Shown one piece after another: positions 6,690-14,800 of a stretch of DNA of 42,128 nt. The notes beneath the pieces are model-generated. The model was not told the origin of the DNA. It was given only the letters and a program-made list of their open reading frames with translations, and did no database searches. The translations under genes were made by a program, and so were the position numbers. The number at the start of each line of letters is the position of its first letter. Within the stretch, counting starts at the first letter, position 1. Source of the stretch: an uncultured Muribaculaceae bacterium (GTDB lineage Bacteria; Bacteroidota; Bacteroidia; Bacteroidales; Muribaculaceae); the NCBI GenBank assembly GCA_910577585.1, contig CAJTNN010000022.1, forward strand, positions 1 to 42,128, given 5' to 3'.

Positions 6690-8663
6690 ATGAAACGACT
6701 CATTCTCTACATAATGATTCTGCTCGCCATCGGGGCCACGGGCTGCAAAAGCGTCAAGCTATCTGATGCCGACGAGCAGCTCGAACGTGGCGAATACAAC
6801 GATGCCAGCAAGACCTACCGCAAGATCTACAACCGCCTCACCAAGCGTGAGGAGCGCCCGCTGCGCGGTGAAGTGGCCTACAAGATGGCCACCTGCTACC
6901 GCAAGCTCAACCAGAATGCCCGCGCATCGGCCTCCTATCAGAATGCCATCCGCTATGAGTATCCCGACTCTATGGCCTTCTACTGGCTCGGGCGCTCGCT
7001 TCAGGCCGAAGGGAAATATCCGCAGGCCATACAGGCCTACCGCACATTTCTTGAGTGGCAGCCCGACAATCTGCTGGCCAAGGAGGGTCTGAAGGGCTCG
7101 ATGCGTGCCGAAGCGGCCAAGAAGGAGAAGAAGAGCCGCTATGTGGTGAAGAATGCCAAGATATTCAACTCACGCCGAGCAGACTTCGCGCCGATGTATC
7201 TCGACAAGAGCCTCGACCAGCTATACTTCACCACCACCAACGAGAAGGTCACCGGTGAGAACCGCTCCGAAATCACCGGCATGAAGAAGAGCGACATATG
7301 GGTGAGCAAGAAGAATGAACGCGGCGAATGGCAGCGTCCGGAGCCTGTAGAGGGTGAACTGAATTCTGAGATGGATGAGGGGATAGTATGCTTCTCGCCC
7401 GACGGGCAGACGATGTACCTGACCATGGCACGCCGCGCACCCGATGCCAACACCAGCGTCGAAATCTACACCTCGAAGCGCTCTGACGCCACATGGAGCG
7501 CGCCGGTGAAGTTCGAGATTATACCCGATACACTCTCGGCCATGGGGCATCCGGCAGTGTCGCCCGACGGCCGATTCCTCTACTTCTCATCCGACATGCC
7601 CGGTGGCTACGGCGGCAAGGATATCTGGCGCATCAATCTGCTTGACCGCGCCGGCAGCCTTGAGAATCTCGGCCCGCAGATCAATACGCCGGGCGATGAG
7701 ATGTTTCCCTACATGCGTTCTGACTCGGTGATGTATTTCTCGTCTGACGGCCATCCGGGCTTCGGGGGCCTCGACCTCTTCGTGGCGCGCCAGAACTCCA
7801 CACGCGATTTCTGGAGCGTCGAGAATCTCGGCCTCCCGATGAACTCTTCGGGCGACGACTTCGGCATTACCTTCGGCGAGGGTGAGAGCGGCTTCCTCTC
7901 CTCCAACCGTGGCGATGCCAAGGGCTACGACCATATCTACTCATTCGAGCTCCCCGAGCTGAAGATCACCATCTCCGGCTGGGTCGTCGACAAGGACGAT
8001 GAACCTGTGGCCAATGCCATAATCCGCATCGTGGGCGACGACGGCAGCAACCAGAAGGAGGTGGCGCGCGACGACGGCTCATTCAAATTCAAGCTCGAAC
8101 GAGGGGTGAAATATGTGATGCTGGCCGGTGCGCCGGGCTACCTGAATGTGAAGCAGGAATTTGAATCCGACACCGAAGAGGAGGATGCCGACTATGGCGT
8201 AGACTTCGTGCTGGCCGCCATCAACAAGCCGCAGGTCGTGGAGAATATCTTCTATGATTTCGACAAGGCCACACTCCGCCCCGAGTCGAAGGAAGCACTC
8301 GATGAGATGGCGCGCATGATGGCCGACAATCCCAATGTCACCATCGAGATGTCGAGCCACACCGACCGCCACGGCTCTGACGCCTACAACGAACGCCTCT
8401 CCGACCGGCGTGCCAAAAGCGTGGTCGACTACCTCATAGCCGACGGCGTCGACCCGCGACGCCTCAGCTGGAAAGGTTATGGCGAGACCCAGCCGAAGCG
8501 CGTCACCAAACGCATCAACAAGGAGTTTCCGCAATTCGAAGAGGGCACCGAACTGACCGAAGAGTTCATCGAAAGCCTCCCCGAAGAGGAGCAGGAAGTG
8601 GCCGACCAGATCAACCGCCGCACGGAGTTTCAGGTCACCTCCACCACTTTCGACATGTTCTGA
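6690..8663 (+). CDS. OmpA-family outer-membrane lipoprotein, PorE-like (TPR, beta-propeller, CRD, OmpA)
   Basis: 657 residues. A lipoprotein signal ends at GATGC with Cys19, which fixes the start at MKRLILYIMI rather than the in-frame TTG at 6675. Then come TPR-like helices (~25-130), PD40 propeller blades with repeated SPDG and YFSSD motifs (~140-420: CFSPDGQTMY, SPDGRFLYFSSDMPGGYGG, MYFSSDGHPGFGGLDLF), a carboxypeptidase regulatory-like domain (ITISGWVVDKDDEPVANAIIR, ~430-510) and a C-terminal OmpA domain (YDFDKATLRPES..., SHTDRHGSDAYNERLSDRRAKSV) that should bind peptidoglycan. This order matches PorE of the type IX secretion system, but related proteins occur in species without that system and no other secretion gene is in view. 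The barrel gene follows after 77 bases. Confidence 0.88.
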   Translation: MKRLILYIMILLAIGATGCKSVKLSDADEQLERGEYNDASKTYRKIYNRLTKREERPLRGEVAYKMATCYRKLNQNARASASYQNAIRYEYPDSMAFYWLGRSLQAEGKYPQAIQAYRTFLEWQPDNLLAKEGLKGSMRAEAAKKEKKSRYVVKNAKIFNSRRADFAPMYLDKSLDQLYFTTTNEKVTGENRSEITGMKKSDIWVSKKNERGEWQRPEPVEGELNSEMDEGIVCFSPDGQTMYLTMARRAPDANTSVEIYTSKRSDATWSAPVKFEIIPDTLSAMGHPAVSPDGRFLYFSSDMPGGYGGKDIWRINLLDRAGSLENLGPQINTPGDEMFPYMRSDSVMYFSSDGHPGFGGLDLFVARQNSTRDFWSVENLGLPMNSSGDDFGITFGEGESGFLSSNRGDAKGYDHIYSFELPELKITISGWVVDKDDEPVANAIIRIVGDDGSNQKEVARDDGSFKFKLERGVKYVMLAGAPGYLNVKQEFESDTEEEDADYGVDFVLAAINKPQVVENIFYDFDKATLRPESKEALDEMARMMADNPNVTIEMSSHTDRHGSDAYNERLSDRRAKSVVDYLIADGVDPRRLSWKGYGETQPKRVTKRINKEFPQFEEGTELTEEFIESLPEEEQEVADQINRRTEFQVTSTTFDMF

Positions 8664-8740
8664 ACCCCTCTCCACCATCCGGCCCACTGCCCCGCCCTCT
8701 CTCCATTGTCAACAACCGCTTACCCATAAACCCTATCCAT

Positions 8741-9400
8741 ATGAAACATCCACATCTTTTGCCGCTGCTGGGCGCCGCGATTGCCGCTGCCACCTGCACT
8801 ACCGCCGCCCACGCCGTCACACCTGAATGGGGCATCCGCGCCGCCATAGATGTCAACATCCCCGGCAAATGGAGCAACGACGTAGTGTCATACAAAATGT
8901 TCCGCCCCGGCGTGGGTGCCACGCTCGGAGGTGTCTCCACACTCTATCTCACACAAGGCTTCTTCATCCAGCCCGGAGTGTCGCTCTTCTACGACTCATA
9001 CGCCTTCGACGATCTCGTGGTCGGTGATGTGGCTGGCGGCTACACGATGGATAATCCCTCGCTCTACAAACTCGGTCTGCGCATACCGCTGACGGCCGGC
9101 TATATGTTTGACTTCTCATCCAAATTCTCAATGTGTGTCTACACCGGTCCTGAATTCAGCTGGGCATTCGCCGGAAAAATAAAATATGGATATCCCGATT
9201 TTGACAACGACCCCGATCTGGCCCTCTTCAACGGCTTCGAGCACCGTGTCGACCTCGCCTGGAAATTCGGCATCGGAGTCCCCGTCGGGCCTCTGCTCAT
9301 CTCAGCCGACTGGGCCATCGGCATGACCAACATCCTCAACACCCCCGACATCAGCTGTCGCGAAAATCGCGTCTCGCTGGCCTTCACCTACAATCTCTAA
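8741..9400 (+). CDS. Outer-membrane beta-barrel protein
   Basis: 219 residues with an N-terminal signal peptide (MKHPHLLPLLGAAIAAATCTTAAHA). The mature part is built from alternating aromatic strands (TQGFFIQPGVSLFYDSYAF, YKLGLRIPLTAGYMF, KFSMCVYTGPEFSWAF, RVSLAFTYNL). It ends in the C-terminal aromatic signature of outer-membrane barrels and fits the porin-like OMP_b-brl families (eight-strand size). Specific role unknown. It is probably co-transcribed with the OmpA lipoprotein and is followed by a terminator. Confidence 0.8.
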   Translation: MKHPHLLPLLGAAIAAATCTTAAHAVTPEWGIRAAIDVNIPGKWSNDVVSYKMFRPGVGATLGGVSTLYLTQGFFIQPGVSLFYDSYAFDDLVVGDVAGGYTMDNPSLYKLGLRIPLTAGYMFDFSSKFSMCVYTGPEFSWAFAGKIKYGYPDFDNDPDLALFNGFEHRVDLAWKFGIGVPVGPLLISADWAIGMTNILNTPDISCRENRVSLAFTYNL

Positions 9401-9436
9401 CCCACCTGCAAATCTCTCAACCCCACATTACCGCAC

Positions 9437-9475
9437 ATGCCGGAGTCCCGCAAAAAGGACCCCGGCATATTTTTT
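9437..9475 (+). terminator. Rho-independent terminator after the barrel gene
   Basis: ATGCCGGAGTC (9437-9447) pairs with GACCCCGGCAT (9458-9468) around an A-rich loop, followed by a T-run. Confidence 0.85.
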
Positions 9476-9484
9476 CAAAAAAAA

Positions 9485-9528
9485 TTAGTACTAAGTATTG
9501 CATAGTACTAAAATTATTCCTAACTTTG
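9485..9528 (+). promoter_or_regulatory. Promoter of the padR-pspC operon with an AGTACT dyad operator
   Basis: TATTG at 9496-9500, a 20-bp spacer and TAACTTTG at 9521-9528 form a Bacteroidetes promoter. The upstream box lies between the arms of an inverted repeat: TTAGTACTA (9485-9493) and TAGTACTAA (9503-9511). Each arm contains the palindrome AGTACT, with centres 17 bp apart. PadR proteins normally repress their own operon by binding such dyads, so this is the likely operator. Confidence 0.8.
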
Positions 9529-9595
9529 CAGCGTGGTAAGGAAATAACCTCGCCGCCAAAACAGAAAAAACGCAACGCTTTATCCTATTTTATCC

Positions 9596-9997
9596 ATGAA
9601 TGAAGAAAACATCCGCACACAGATGCGCAAAGGTATCCTGGAGTTCTGTGTCCTGCTGCTGCTGAGCCGCGAAAGGGCATACCCCTCGGATATCCTCAAC
9701 CGGCTCAAAGAGGCTCGGCTGATTGTGGTGGAGGGCACACTCTACGCTCTGCTCAACCGCCTGCGAAAAGAGGGTTATCTCACCTACGAATGGGAGGAAT
9801 CACGCATGGGCCCGCCACGCAAATACTACATGATGACCCCCTCAGGGATGGCACTGCTCGAGGTGATGCGCTCCGAATGGATGCAGATTGCCCAGTCTAT
9901 AGCATGCTTCCTGCCTGACACGCCGGCCCACATTCTGCCTCCGGCCGACTCCACACCGGAGCCCGCCGCGTCAGCAATATCGATTGAGAAAGAGTAA
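9596..9997 (+). CDS. PadR-family transcriptional repressor
   Basis: 133 residues. The winged-helix PadR domain fills residues ~8-95: KGILEFCVLLLLSRERAYPSDILNRL, then VVEGTLYALLNRLRKEGYLTYEWEES and GPPRKYYMMTPSGMALL, the wing plus dimerisation start. The C-terminal tail is Pro/Ala-rich and probably disordered. It should act as a dimeric autorepressor of this operon through the dyad at 9485-9511. The PspC-domain gene follows 36 bases later; the PadR-PspC pair is common in Bacteroidetes and suggests an envelope-stress circuit, although the inducer is unknown. Confidence 0.92.
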   Translation: MNEENIRTQMRKGILEFCVLLLLSRERAYPSDILNRLKEARLIVVEGTLYALLNRLRKEGYLTYEWEESRMGPPRKYYMMTPSGMALLEVMRSEWMQIAQSIACFLPDTPAHILPPADSTPEPAASAISIEKE

Positions 9998-10033
9998 CCC
10001 GGATTCCCTACCCCTCAACCCTACAACCGAATT

Positions 10034-11188
10034 ATGAAAAAGATAGTAAACGTCAACATAGGAGGCGTACCCTTCACTCTTGATGAGGACGCCTACCAGC
10101 TTCTCTCGCAATACCTCGACACACTCCACGCGCTCTATCACGATGACGACGACGATATGGTGAGCGACATCGAGGCGCGCATCGCCGAGCTGCTGCTCGA
10201 GAACGTAGCCGAAGGACGCATCGTCACACTGGCCGACATCCAGCGCGAGATTGCCGTAATCGGCGATCCCCACGACTTCGATGCCGCGGCCGCCGATGAA
10301 GAAGAGGCAATCGAGATCGACATCACCCGCGAATCGGGCGCCCAGACAGCCCCGGCCAGCGGCAGCGACCGCCACGCCTCGGCCAATTCAGCCGAAGCCA
10401 CCTCGGCCACAACCCCTCCCGACTTCAACTGCGATGCCCCCGTGCCCCCGCGCATCGACCACAAGCTATACCGCGACCCGCGCAACAAGATGATTGCCGG
10501 CGTATGCTCAGGCATCGCGGCCTACAACCACATGTCGGTCAACACGGTGCGCATCCTCACAGTGGCCGCCTTCTTTCTGACTCTCATCTTCCCGCTCGGG
10601 GCCCTCGTGTCGGGCTGGCTTGTGCCCATCATCTACGCATGCTTCTGGATAGCGGTGCCTGAGGCGCAGACCCCCCTGCAGTTTATGGAGCTCTACGGGC
10701 GCGAGACCTCGATGGCCGATGTGGCCGAAGCCGTCAACAAGCACTACACGCAGCCCGACGGCCGCCCCGCACCCTCCGAATCAGCCTCCGGCTTCTGGAC
10801 CAATCTCTCGCGCATCATACTGGCCATAGTCAAAGGCTTCTTCGCATTCCTGGCCATAGTGATCGGGGTGCCGCTCATCATAGCCCTCATCGTGGCCCTG
10901 ATAGTCTTCATCGTCGTGGCCATAGCCGAACTCTTTGCCGGCACATCAGCCATGCCCATGCTGGCGCAATTCTGGGCCGTCGTGCCTGCCCACGCCAACT
11001 TCGGCATCATGCTTATGCTGCTCATAAGCTCGCTCTGCCTGCTGCTCATTCCGGCATGGTTTCTGCTGCGCAGCATATTCAACTGGGAGTCACGCTTCCC
11101 CCTCACCCGTGGCAGCCGCATCATCTGGCTCGTGCTCTGGATTATCAGCATCGTGCTCACCTGCATCGGAGTCGCAGCCATAGCATGA
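10034..11188 (+). CDS. PspC-domain membrane protein
   Basis: 384 residues. The N-terminal cytosolic part (1-~85) has the pattern usual for these fusions: VNVNIGGVPFTLDEDAYQLL and DIEARIAELLLENV, followed by a low-complexity linker rich in Ala, Ser and Asp (~95-145). The PspC domain is at ~150-220 (KLYRDPRNKMIAGVCSGIAAY...VRILTVAAFFLTLIFPLGALV). At least three further hydrophobic segments follow (ILAIVKGFFAFLAIVIGVPL, IMLMLLISSLCLLLIPAWFL, IIWLVLWIISIVLTCIGVAA). PspC proteins sense inner-membrane stress; here it is paired with PadR in one operon and closed by a terminator. Confidence 0.9.
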   Translation: MKKIVNVNIGGVPFTLDEDAYQLLSQYLDTLHALYHDDDDDMVSDIEARIAELLLENVAEGRIVTLADIQREIAVIGDPHDFDAAAADEEEAIEIDITRESGAQTAPASGSDRHASANSAEATSATTPPDFNCDAPVPPRIDHKLYRDPRNKMIAGVCSGIAAYNHMSVNTVRILTVAAFFLTLIFPLGALVSGWLVPIIYACFWIAVPEAQTPLQFMELYGRETSMADVAEAVNKHYTQPDGRPAPSESASGFWTNLSRIILAIVKGFFAFLAIVIGVPLIIALIVALIVFIVVAIAELFAGTSAMPMLAQFWAVVPAHANFGIMLMLLISSLCLLLIPAWFLLRSIFNWESRFPLTRGSRIIWLVLWIISIVLTCIGVAAIA

Positions 11189-11242
11189 GGCCTTAGCCGA
11201 AAACTGTTCTACTCATACTGATTTACTATAATTTGTTGGGCA

Positions 11243-11275
11243 CCCGCCCCCCGCCAAGGGGGCGGGCTGTTTTTT
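11243..11275 (+). terminator. Rho-independent terminator of the padR-pspC operon
   Basis: CCCGCCCCC (11243-11251) pairs with GGGGGCGGG (11258-11266), followed by six T at 11270-11275. Confidence 0.9.
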
Positions 11276-11331
11276 CACGCTAATTTTTACGAAATTTACA
11301 TTGATTATGCTGATGGTTTCAAAAAAATGTT

Positions 11332-11533
11332 TAAATTTGCAAAACGTCTGACTCATGAGGGTGTCGTCACACCCGTGAGGCCCTTTGGAAGCGGGAGAAG
11401 CGCTCCCGCTCCGAAGGGAGATAGACCCGACGGGAGCCGCCACAGTTACCCCCGGCGACTCTCCCGCCTCCCTCTACAAGTAACCTATATCCGACCAAAC
11501 AAAGAATCAATAACCAACACATATTTCAGCCGA
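11332..11533 (+). promoter_or_regulatory. Promoter box and long structured 5' leader of the BspA-like lipoprotein gene
   Basis: TAAATTTG at 11332-11339 is a good -7 box, but the upstream box is weak. The ~190-base leader can fold into three stems in a row: CTCA/TGAG enclosing GGGTGT (11359) / ACACCC (11374); CCCTT/AAGGG enclosing AGCGGGAG (11390) / CTCCCGCT (11410); and CGGGAG (11431) / CTCCCG (11466) enclosing CGCC/GGCG. I do not recognise a known riboswitch class in it. The frame happens to be open through this region, but the lipoprotein signal shows that translation starts at 11534. Confidence 0.5.
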
Positions 11534-12568
11534 ATGAAAAAAATTGCATTATTCCCCGTAGCCGCGCTGCTGTTCTTGGGCGCCTGCTCGGATGATGAAG
11601 AACAACGTCCAGTGCCGAACGATCCCGTTCAGACAGTAGCCCCGGTAGCTGATGATGTCACCCTCAACGCCCCGGCGCTGACCGACATCAAGGCCGATGG
11701 TTCAAACTTCCGTGCCTCCTATGCCAACAACCAGGAGATCGTGTACTCTCTGGCCAGCCACGCCACCCAGGGGTATATCGCTATTGTGAAACGCATCGAA
11801 GGCTCTGCAGCCGATGTAGTGGTGCCCGCTTCTGTAAGCTATAACGGCAATGACTTCAAGGTGTACTGCCTCGACCTCTATGTCGACGGCATCTCCGACA
11901 ACGTGACCTCGCTCACACTCCCCTCGACTGCAGTGGCCATGGTCAAGAACGACAACTATGTGGCTGCCGACGCAGCTTACCTGCGCGCTCAGTTTGAACG
12001 CGGCCACTCGCTCACCAAGATTGAGCTTGAGAACGGATTCCGTGGCTACAGCTCAATCAACGGCGCAGTCTACACCGACAATCTCGAGACTCTCGTAAGC
12101 GTGCCCCGCGCTGCTGCAGGCACATTCACTGTGGCCGACGGCACTACCACCATCGACGACCGCGCATTCTACTATTGCCAGTCGCTCGATGTCATCACAT
12201 TCCCCGCATCTGTAGAGTCTATCGGCTCGGAGGCTGTCACCTTCACCGACAATCTGCTTCTCATCAACTCACTGGCCACCGTGCCCCCCACTTGCCCCGA
12301 AGATGCATTCGGCAAGTATGCCCACGATGGTGTGCTGCGTGTGCCGGCCGCTGCCAAAGATGCCTACACTCCCGCCAAGCCTGATGTAGAGGAACCCGTA
12401 GTGCCCGCCGAACCCGCCGAGGATGCTTCTGACGAAGAGTGGGACAAATACTACGATGACCTCGACGCCTACACAGCAGCAAAGGCTGAGTACGACGAAA
12501 TCATGGAGGCCTACAACGCTGTGGCCGGTTGGCTCCCCTTCCACAACATCGAGGGTGTGACTTTCTAA
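11534..12568 (+). CDS. Surface lipoprotein with BspA-like leucine-rich repeat
   Basis: 344 residues. The start is set by the lipoprotein signal MKKIALFPVAALLFLGAC (Cys18) followed by acidic SDDEEQ, a Bacteroidetes lipoprotein-export-type signal that suggests surface exposure. The middle has BspA-type LRR_5 features: VADGTTTIDDRAFYYCQSLD, ITFPASVESIGSEA, and a closing strand CPEDAFGKYAHDGVLRVPAAA. The region ~285-325 is an acidic Pro/Glu/Asp linker (VEEPVVPAEPAEDASDEEWD). BspA-like proteins bind host or matrix molecules, but the ligand here is unknown. It is monocistronic, with its own structured leader and a shared terminator downstream. Confidence 0.75.
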   Translation: MKKIALFPVAALLFLGACSDDEEQRPVPNDPVQTVAPVADDVTLNAPALTDIKADGSNFRASYANNQEIVYSLASHATQGYIAIVKRIEGSAADVVVPASVSYNGNDFKVYCLDLYVDGISDNVTSLTLPSTAVAMVKNDNYVAADAAYLRAQFERGHSLTKIELENGFRGYSSINGAVYTDNLETLVSVPRAAAGTFTVADGTTTIDDRAFYYCQSLDVITFPASVESIGSEAVTFTDNLLLINSLATVPPTCPEDAFGKYAHDGVLRVPAAAKDAYTPAKPDVEEPVVPAEPAEDASDEEWDKYYDDLDAYTAAKAEYDEIMEAYNAVAGWLPFHNIEGVTF

Positions 12569-12615
12569 TCCGATCCACAATATTCACGGGGTCCTATCCC
12601 CATCTGAAAAAATTA

Positions 12616-12651
12616 ATCCGGCCAAGTCTGAAGCTTCAGACTTGGCCGGAT
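12616..12651. terminator. Perfect 36-bp palindrome, bidirectional terminator
   Basis: Perfect self-complementary sequence centred on AAGCTT, with arms ATCCGGCCAAGTCTGAAG and its inverse, between convergent genes. A T-run follows on the minus strand (A-run at 12607-12612 on plus), so it should stop the Abi gene strongly and the lipoprotein gene more weakly. Confidence 0.8.
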
Positions 12652-12698
12652 ATCTTATATCCTAATGGCTGCGATGGTCAAATGAGCACGTCGAGGTA

Positions 12699-13595
12699 CT
12701 ATTTCTTCACCGCGCAGGCCTTGAAGCCGGCCACACGCGCCAGCACATGCCGCGTAGGCCCGCTGACGCCAAACTCATCGAGCAGGCCCTGCAGGTCGCG
12801 TCTGAACTCATCGAGCAATCTGCTGGAGATAATCTTCAGAAAATGCTCAACCACACTCAGCGCTCCACGCAGATTCTGAGCGGGCACCTGCGTACCACCA
12901 AGCGCCGGACCACGCCGCATTATCGGAGGCCGGTAGGAATAGAGCACATTGCCATGCGCGCAGATATTGCGCAGCCCGCGTATCACATCAAGATAATTGC
13001 TGAACACACTCTCCTGATGCACACCGAAATGACGCGCCACATCGAGCCGCAAGTTAGAGCTGTTGAGCGCGGCATAGAGATTGCACATTGTGCCAAGCGT
13101 CATAAACTCAAGTGTCTTCCAGGCCGGAGCAAACTTATCGCGCGGAAAACGCTTGTGATGAAGCTGGATGTCGGCATTCTGACGCCGCAAGGGGGTATAT
13201 ATCACCCGCTCAAACGACTTAGCCTGCGCCGCGCTCACCACATTGCGGTCGGCAAACCATGCCGGAGAATCAGGATAGCGTGTCGACACCTGATAGATAA
13301 GAAACGTGCGGAAGGCTGTCTCTATCCTCTCAAGCGGCTTCATGAGCATATGCCGAAGATTGAAATCAAACGCATACAGCAGCAGCGCGTCATGAAACGT
13401 CACACCCGGATGAAACTGATGATGACTCGCCCCCATGTCGGGATAACGGGTCTCAAACGGAAACCAGTAGAAACTCATCCTGTACCACCCGATCTCGAGC
13501 AGAATCTCGCGGGCACGCTCCGGATCATCCACCTGCATGCCGCGGCGTCTGAGCAGCTCCACCTGCTCCTGCAATGGTTTGGCTTTACGTCCCAT
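12699..13595 (-). CDS. Abi_2 family (AbiD/F-like) abortive-infection protein
   Basis: 298 residues. N-terminus KPLQEQVELLRRRGMQVDDPERAREILLEIGWYRMSFYWFPF is the typical Abi_2 opening, followed by LLYAFDFNLRHMLMKPLERIETAFRTFLIYQ. A HEPN-like motif RGLRNICAHGN (R-x4-6-H) lies at about residues 216-226, which in HEPN RNases forms the active site. Members protect against phages in lactococci; chromosomal copies are common and mostly untested. It is monocistronic: the palindrome at 12616-12651 lies after it and the MITE-like element at 13677-13861 lies just upstream, consistent with an acquired defence gene. Confidence 0.85.
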   Translation of the reverse strand: MGRKAKPLQEQVELLRRRGMQVDDPERAREILLEIGWYRMSFYWFPFETRYPDMGASHHQFHPGVTFHDALLLYAFDFNLRHMLMKPLERIETAFRTFLIYQVSTRYPDSPAWFADRNVVSAAQAKSFERVIYTPLRRQNADIQLHHKRFPRDKFAPAWKTLEFMTLGTMCNLYAALNSSNLRLDVARHFGVHQESVFSNYLDVIRGLRNICAHGNVLYSYRPPIMRRGPALGGTQVPAQNLRGALSVVEHFLKIISSRLLDEFRRDLQGLLDEFGVSGPTRHVLARVAGFKACAVKK

Positions 13596-13676
13596 ACATT
13601 AATGCTCTATCTTTCATAATTATCACCCCAAAATTAAAAAAAATCCCGCATCCGGCAAAATGCGGACGCAGAATTT

Positions 13677-13861
13677 TAAGTATCTCTCAAAAATTAGCTA
13701 TGCATTATTTTTGAGGATTTTTTGAGTGATTTTCGTCGGCTGAGGAAGGAGCTTAGCGAGCTAAGCGACTGACGAAGACGGCGAAAAGCGCCAAAAAAGA
13801 CCAAAAAGAATCATAGCTCCATAATTTTTTTAAATATAAACTAATTTTTGAGAGATACTTA
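13677..13861. mobile_element. 185-bp MITE-like palindromic element
   Basis: Bounded by 21-bp perfect terminal inverted repeats: T plus AAGTATCTCTCAAAAATTAG at 13677-13697 and the inverse at 13841-13861. The interior is also an imperfect palindrome: GCTATG with T-rich tracts at left matches A-rich tracts and CATAGC at right. At the centre TTCGTC/GACGAA encloses GCTTAG-CGAG-CTAAGC (about 13751-13766). There is no coding capacity. No target duplication is evident beyond the end bases. The termini are the same as in 6460-6500. Confidence 0.7.
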
Positions 13862-13937
13862 TTCATTGGATATTTCAGAAGGATGCCTCACAGGGCTATC
13901 CCGTCTTTGCGGCTTTACCGCCTCCGGATGGCTGCGG

Positions 13938-14378
13938 TCAGTCTTCATATTTCAGGAATCTTCCGGCCTTGTCAAATTTAATCTCAACACCGCTCGCCAG
14001 GGTGACCTCGATGTTTTTGGCATCCTTCTCAATGCCTACTACCGGCATGCCGTTGTAGTTTTCGTCAAGGAAGTTGCGGATCGGTCGCAGGATAAACCCG
14101 GCCGGAACATTACTGTAGGGAGCCACCTCCACATCCTTCCAGTTACCCTTGGCATCAAAGGTCACCTCGGTGCCATCGGTAAGCACCACATCATATTCGC
14201 TCACCTTGCCGAAATCCTTCTCTACCTTCACCACACTCACATCAGAGCGGAAGTTCTGTTTCAGCACTGCCTGCGCTCCGGCGGGGAGCACGCTGCCATC
14301 GTGTACGAATTTATCTGCATTTGCCGAGAATGCTCCGAATGCGAGCACCAGCATAAGTGTCATCAATATCTTTTTCAT
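13938..14378 (-). CDS. Secreted PepSY-like (DUF2874) protein
   Basis: 146 residues with signal peptide MKKILMTLMLVLAFGAFSANA. The mature part has two repeated PepSY-like units: VSVVKVEKDFGKVSEYDVVLTDGTEVTFDAKGNWKDV and MPVVGIEKDAKNIEVTLASGVEIKFDKAGRFLKYED. Both follow the pattern variable strand, [DG]G.E[VI].FD..G....V used by the BLIP-like PepSY family of Bacteroidetes periplasmic proteins. Function unknown; probable periplasmic inhibitor or binding protein. Single gene. Confidence 0.85.
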   Translation of the reverse strand: MKKILMTLMLVLAFGAFSANADKFVHDGSVLPAGAQAVLKQNFRSDVSVVKVEKDFGKVSEYDVVLTDGTEVTFDAKGNWKDVEVAPYSNVPAGFILRPIRNFLDENYNGMPVVGIEKDAKNIEVTLASGVEIKFDKAGRFLKYED

Positions 14379-14740
14379 AACATCTAAGATTAAGAATTAG
14401 AGAATTATTTAGTTAAGCCTTTTTCTTCTATGTCTCACCTCTCTCGCCGCCAATAATATTATGCCGCGGGGCAGTGAGCGAAGAAGCAAAAACCACTGGA
14501 TAAAATGTTATAGCGAATCTGGATCCTTTATCAAAATAACCGGGCTTTATCCGCCGGATTTCGATAATAAAACATGCCAGAGACCCCAAAAGTTTGCTCT
14601 ACAACATATTTTTCAGTCAAAACCACCGATTTTTCACCTCGCCCCTATCGCCAATCTATAACCATGGCTGGACTCACATACGCATCCATATCGGCGCGTT
14701 CCTACCCTATCTGCCACAGTAGGCATGGCATCCGCATAGG
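14379..14740. other. Intergenic region between divergent genes
   Basis: No gene or RNA recognised. It must hold the PepSY-like gene promoter on the minus strand, but no clear TAnnTTTG with a matching upstream box was found there. Confidence 0.4.
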
Positions 14741-14772
14741 TTTGCTAATCTTAAAATTTATTTATATATTTG
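14741..14772 (+). promoter_or_regulatory. Promoter of the PIF1-like helicase gene
   Basis: TTTG at 14741-14744, a 20-bp spacer and TATATTTG at 14765-14772, about 28 bases before the ATG. Confidence 0.8.
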
Positions 14773-14800
14773 CAATTCACGACATAACCCGCCCCTACCC

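Noticed and set aside
11327..11533. In-frame N-terminal extension of the BspA-like lipoprotein
   Set aside because: A clear lipoprotein signal begins at 11534, and the upstream part is GC-rich hairpin sequence after a promoter box, so it is a leader.
12747..13619. Long plus-strand frame of 290 codons opposite the Abi gene
   Set aside because: Composition is not protein-like (rich in His, Arg, Ile), while the minus strand encodes a recognisable Abi_2 protein.
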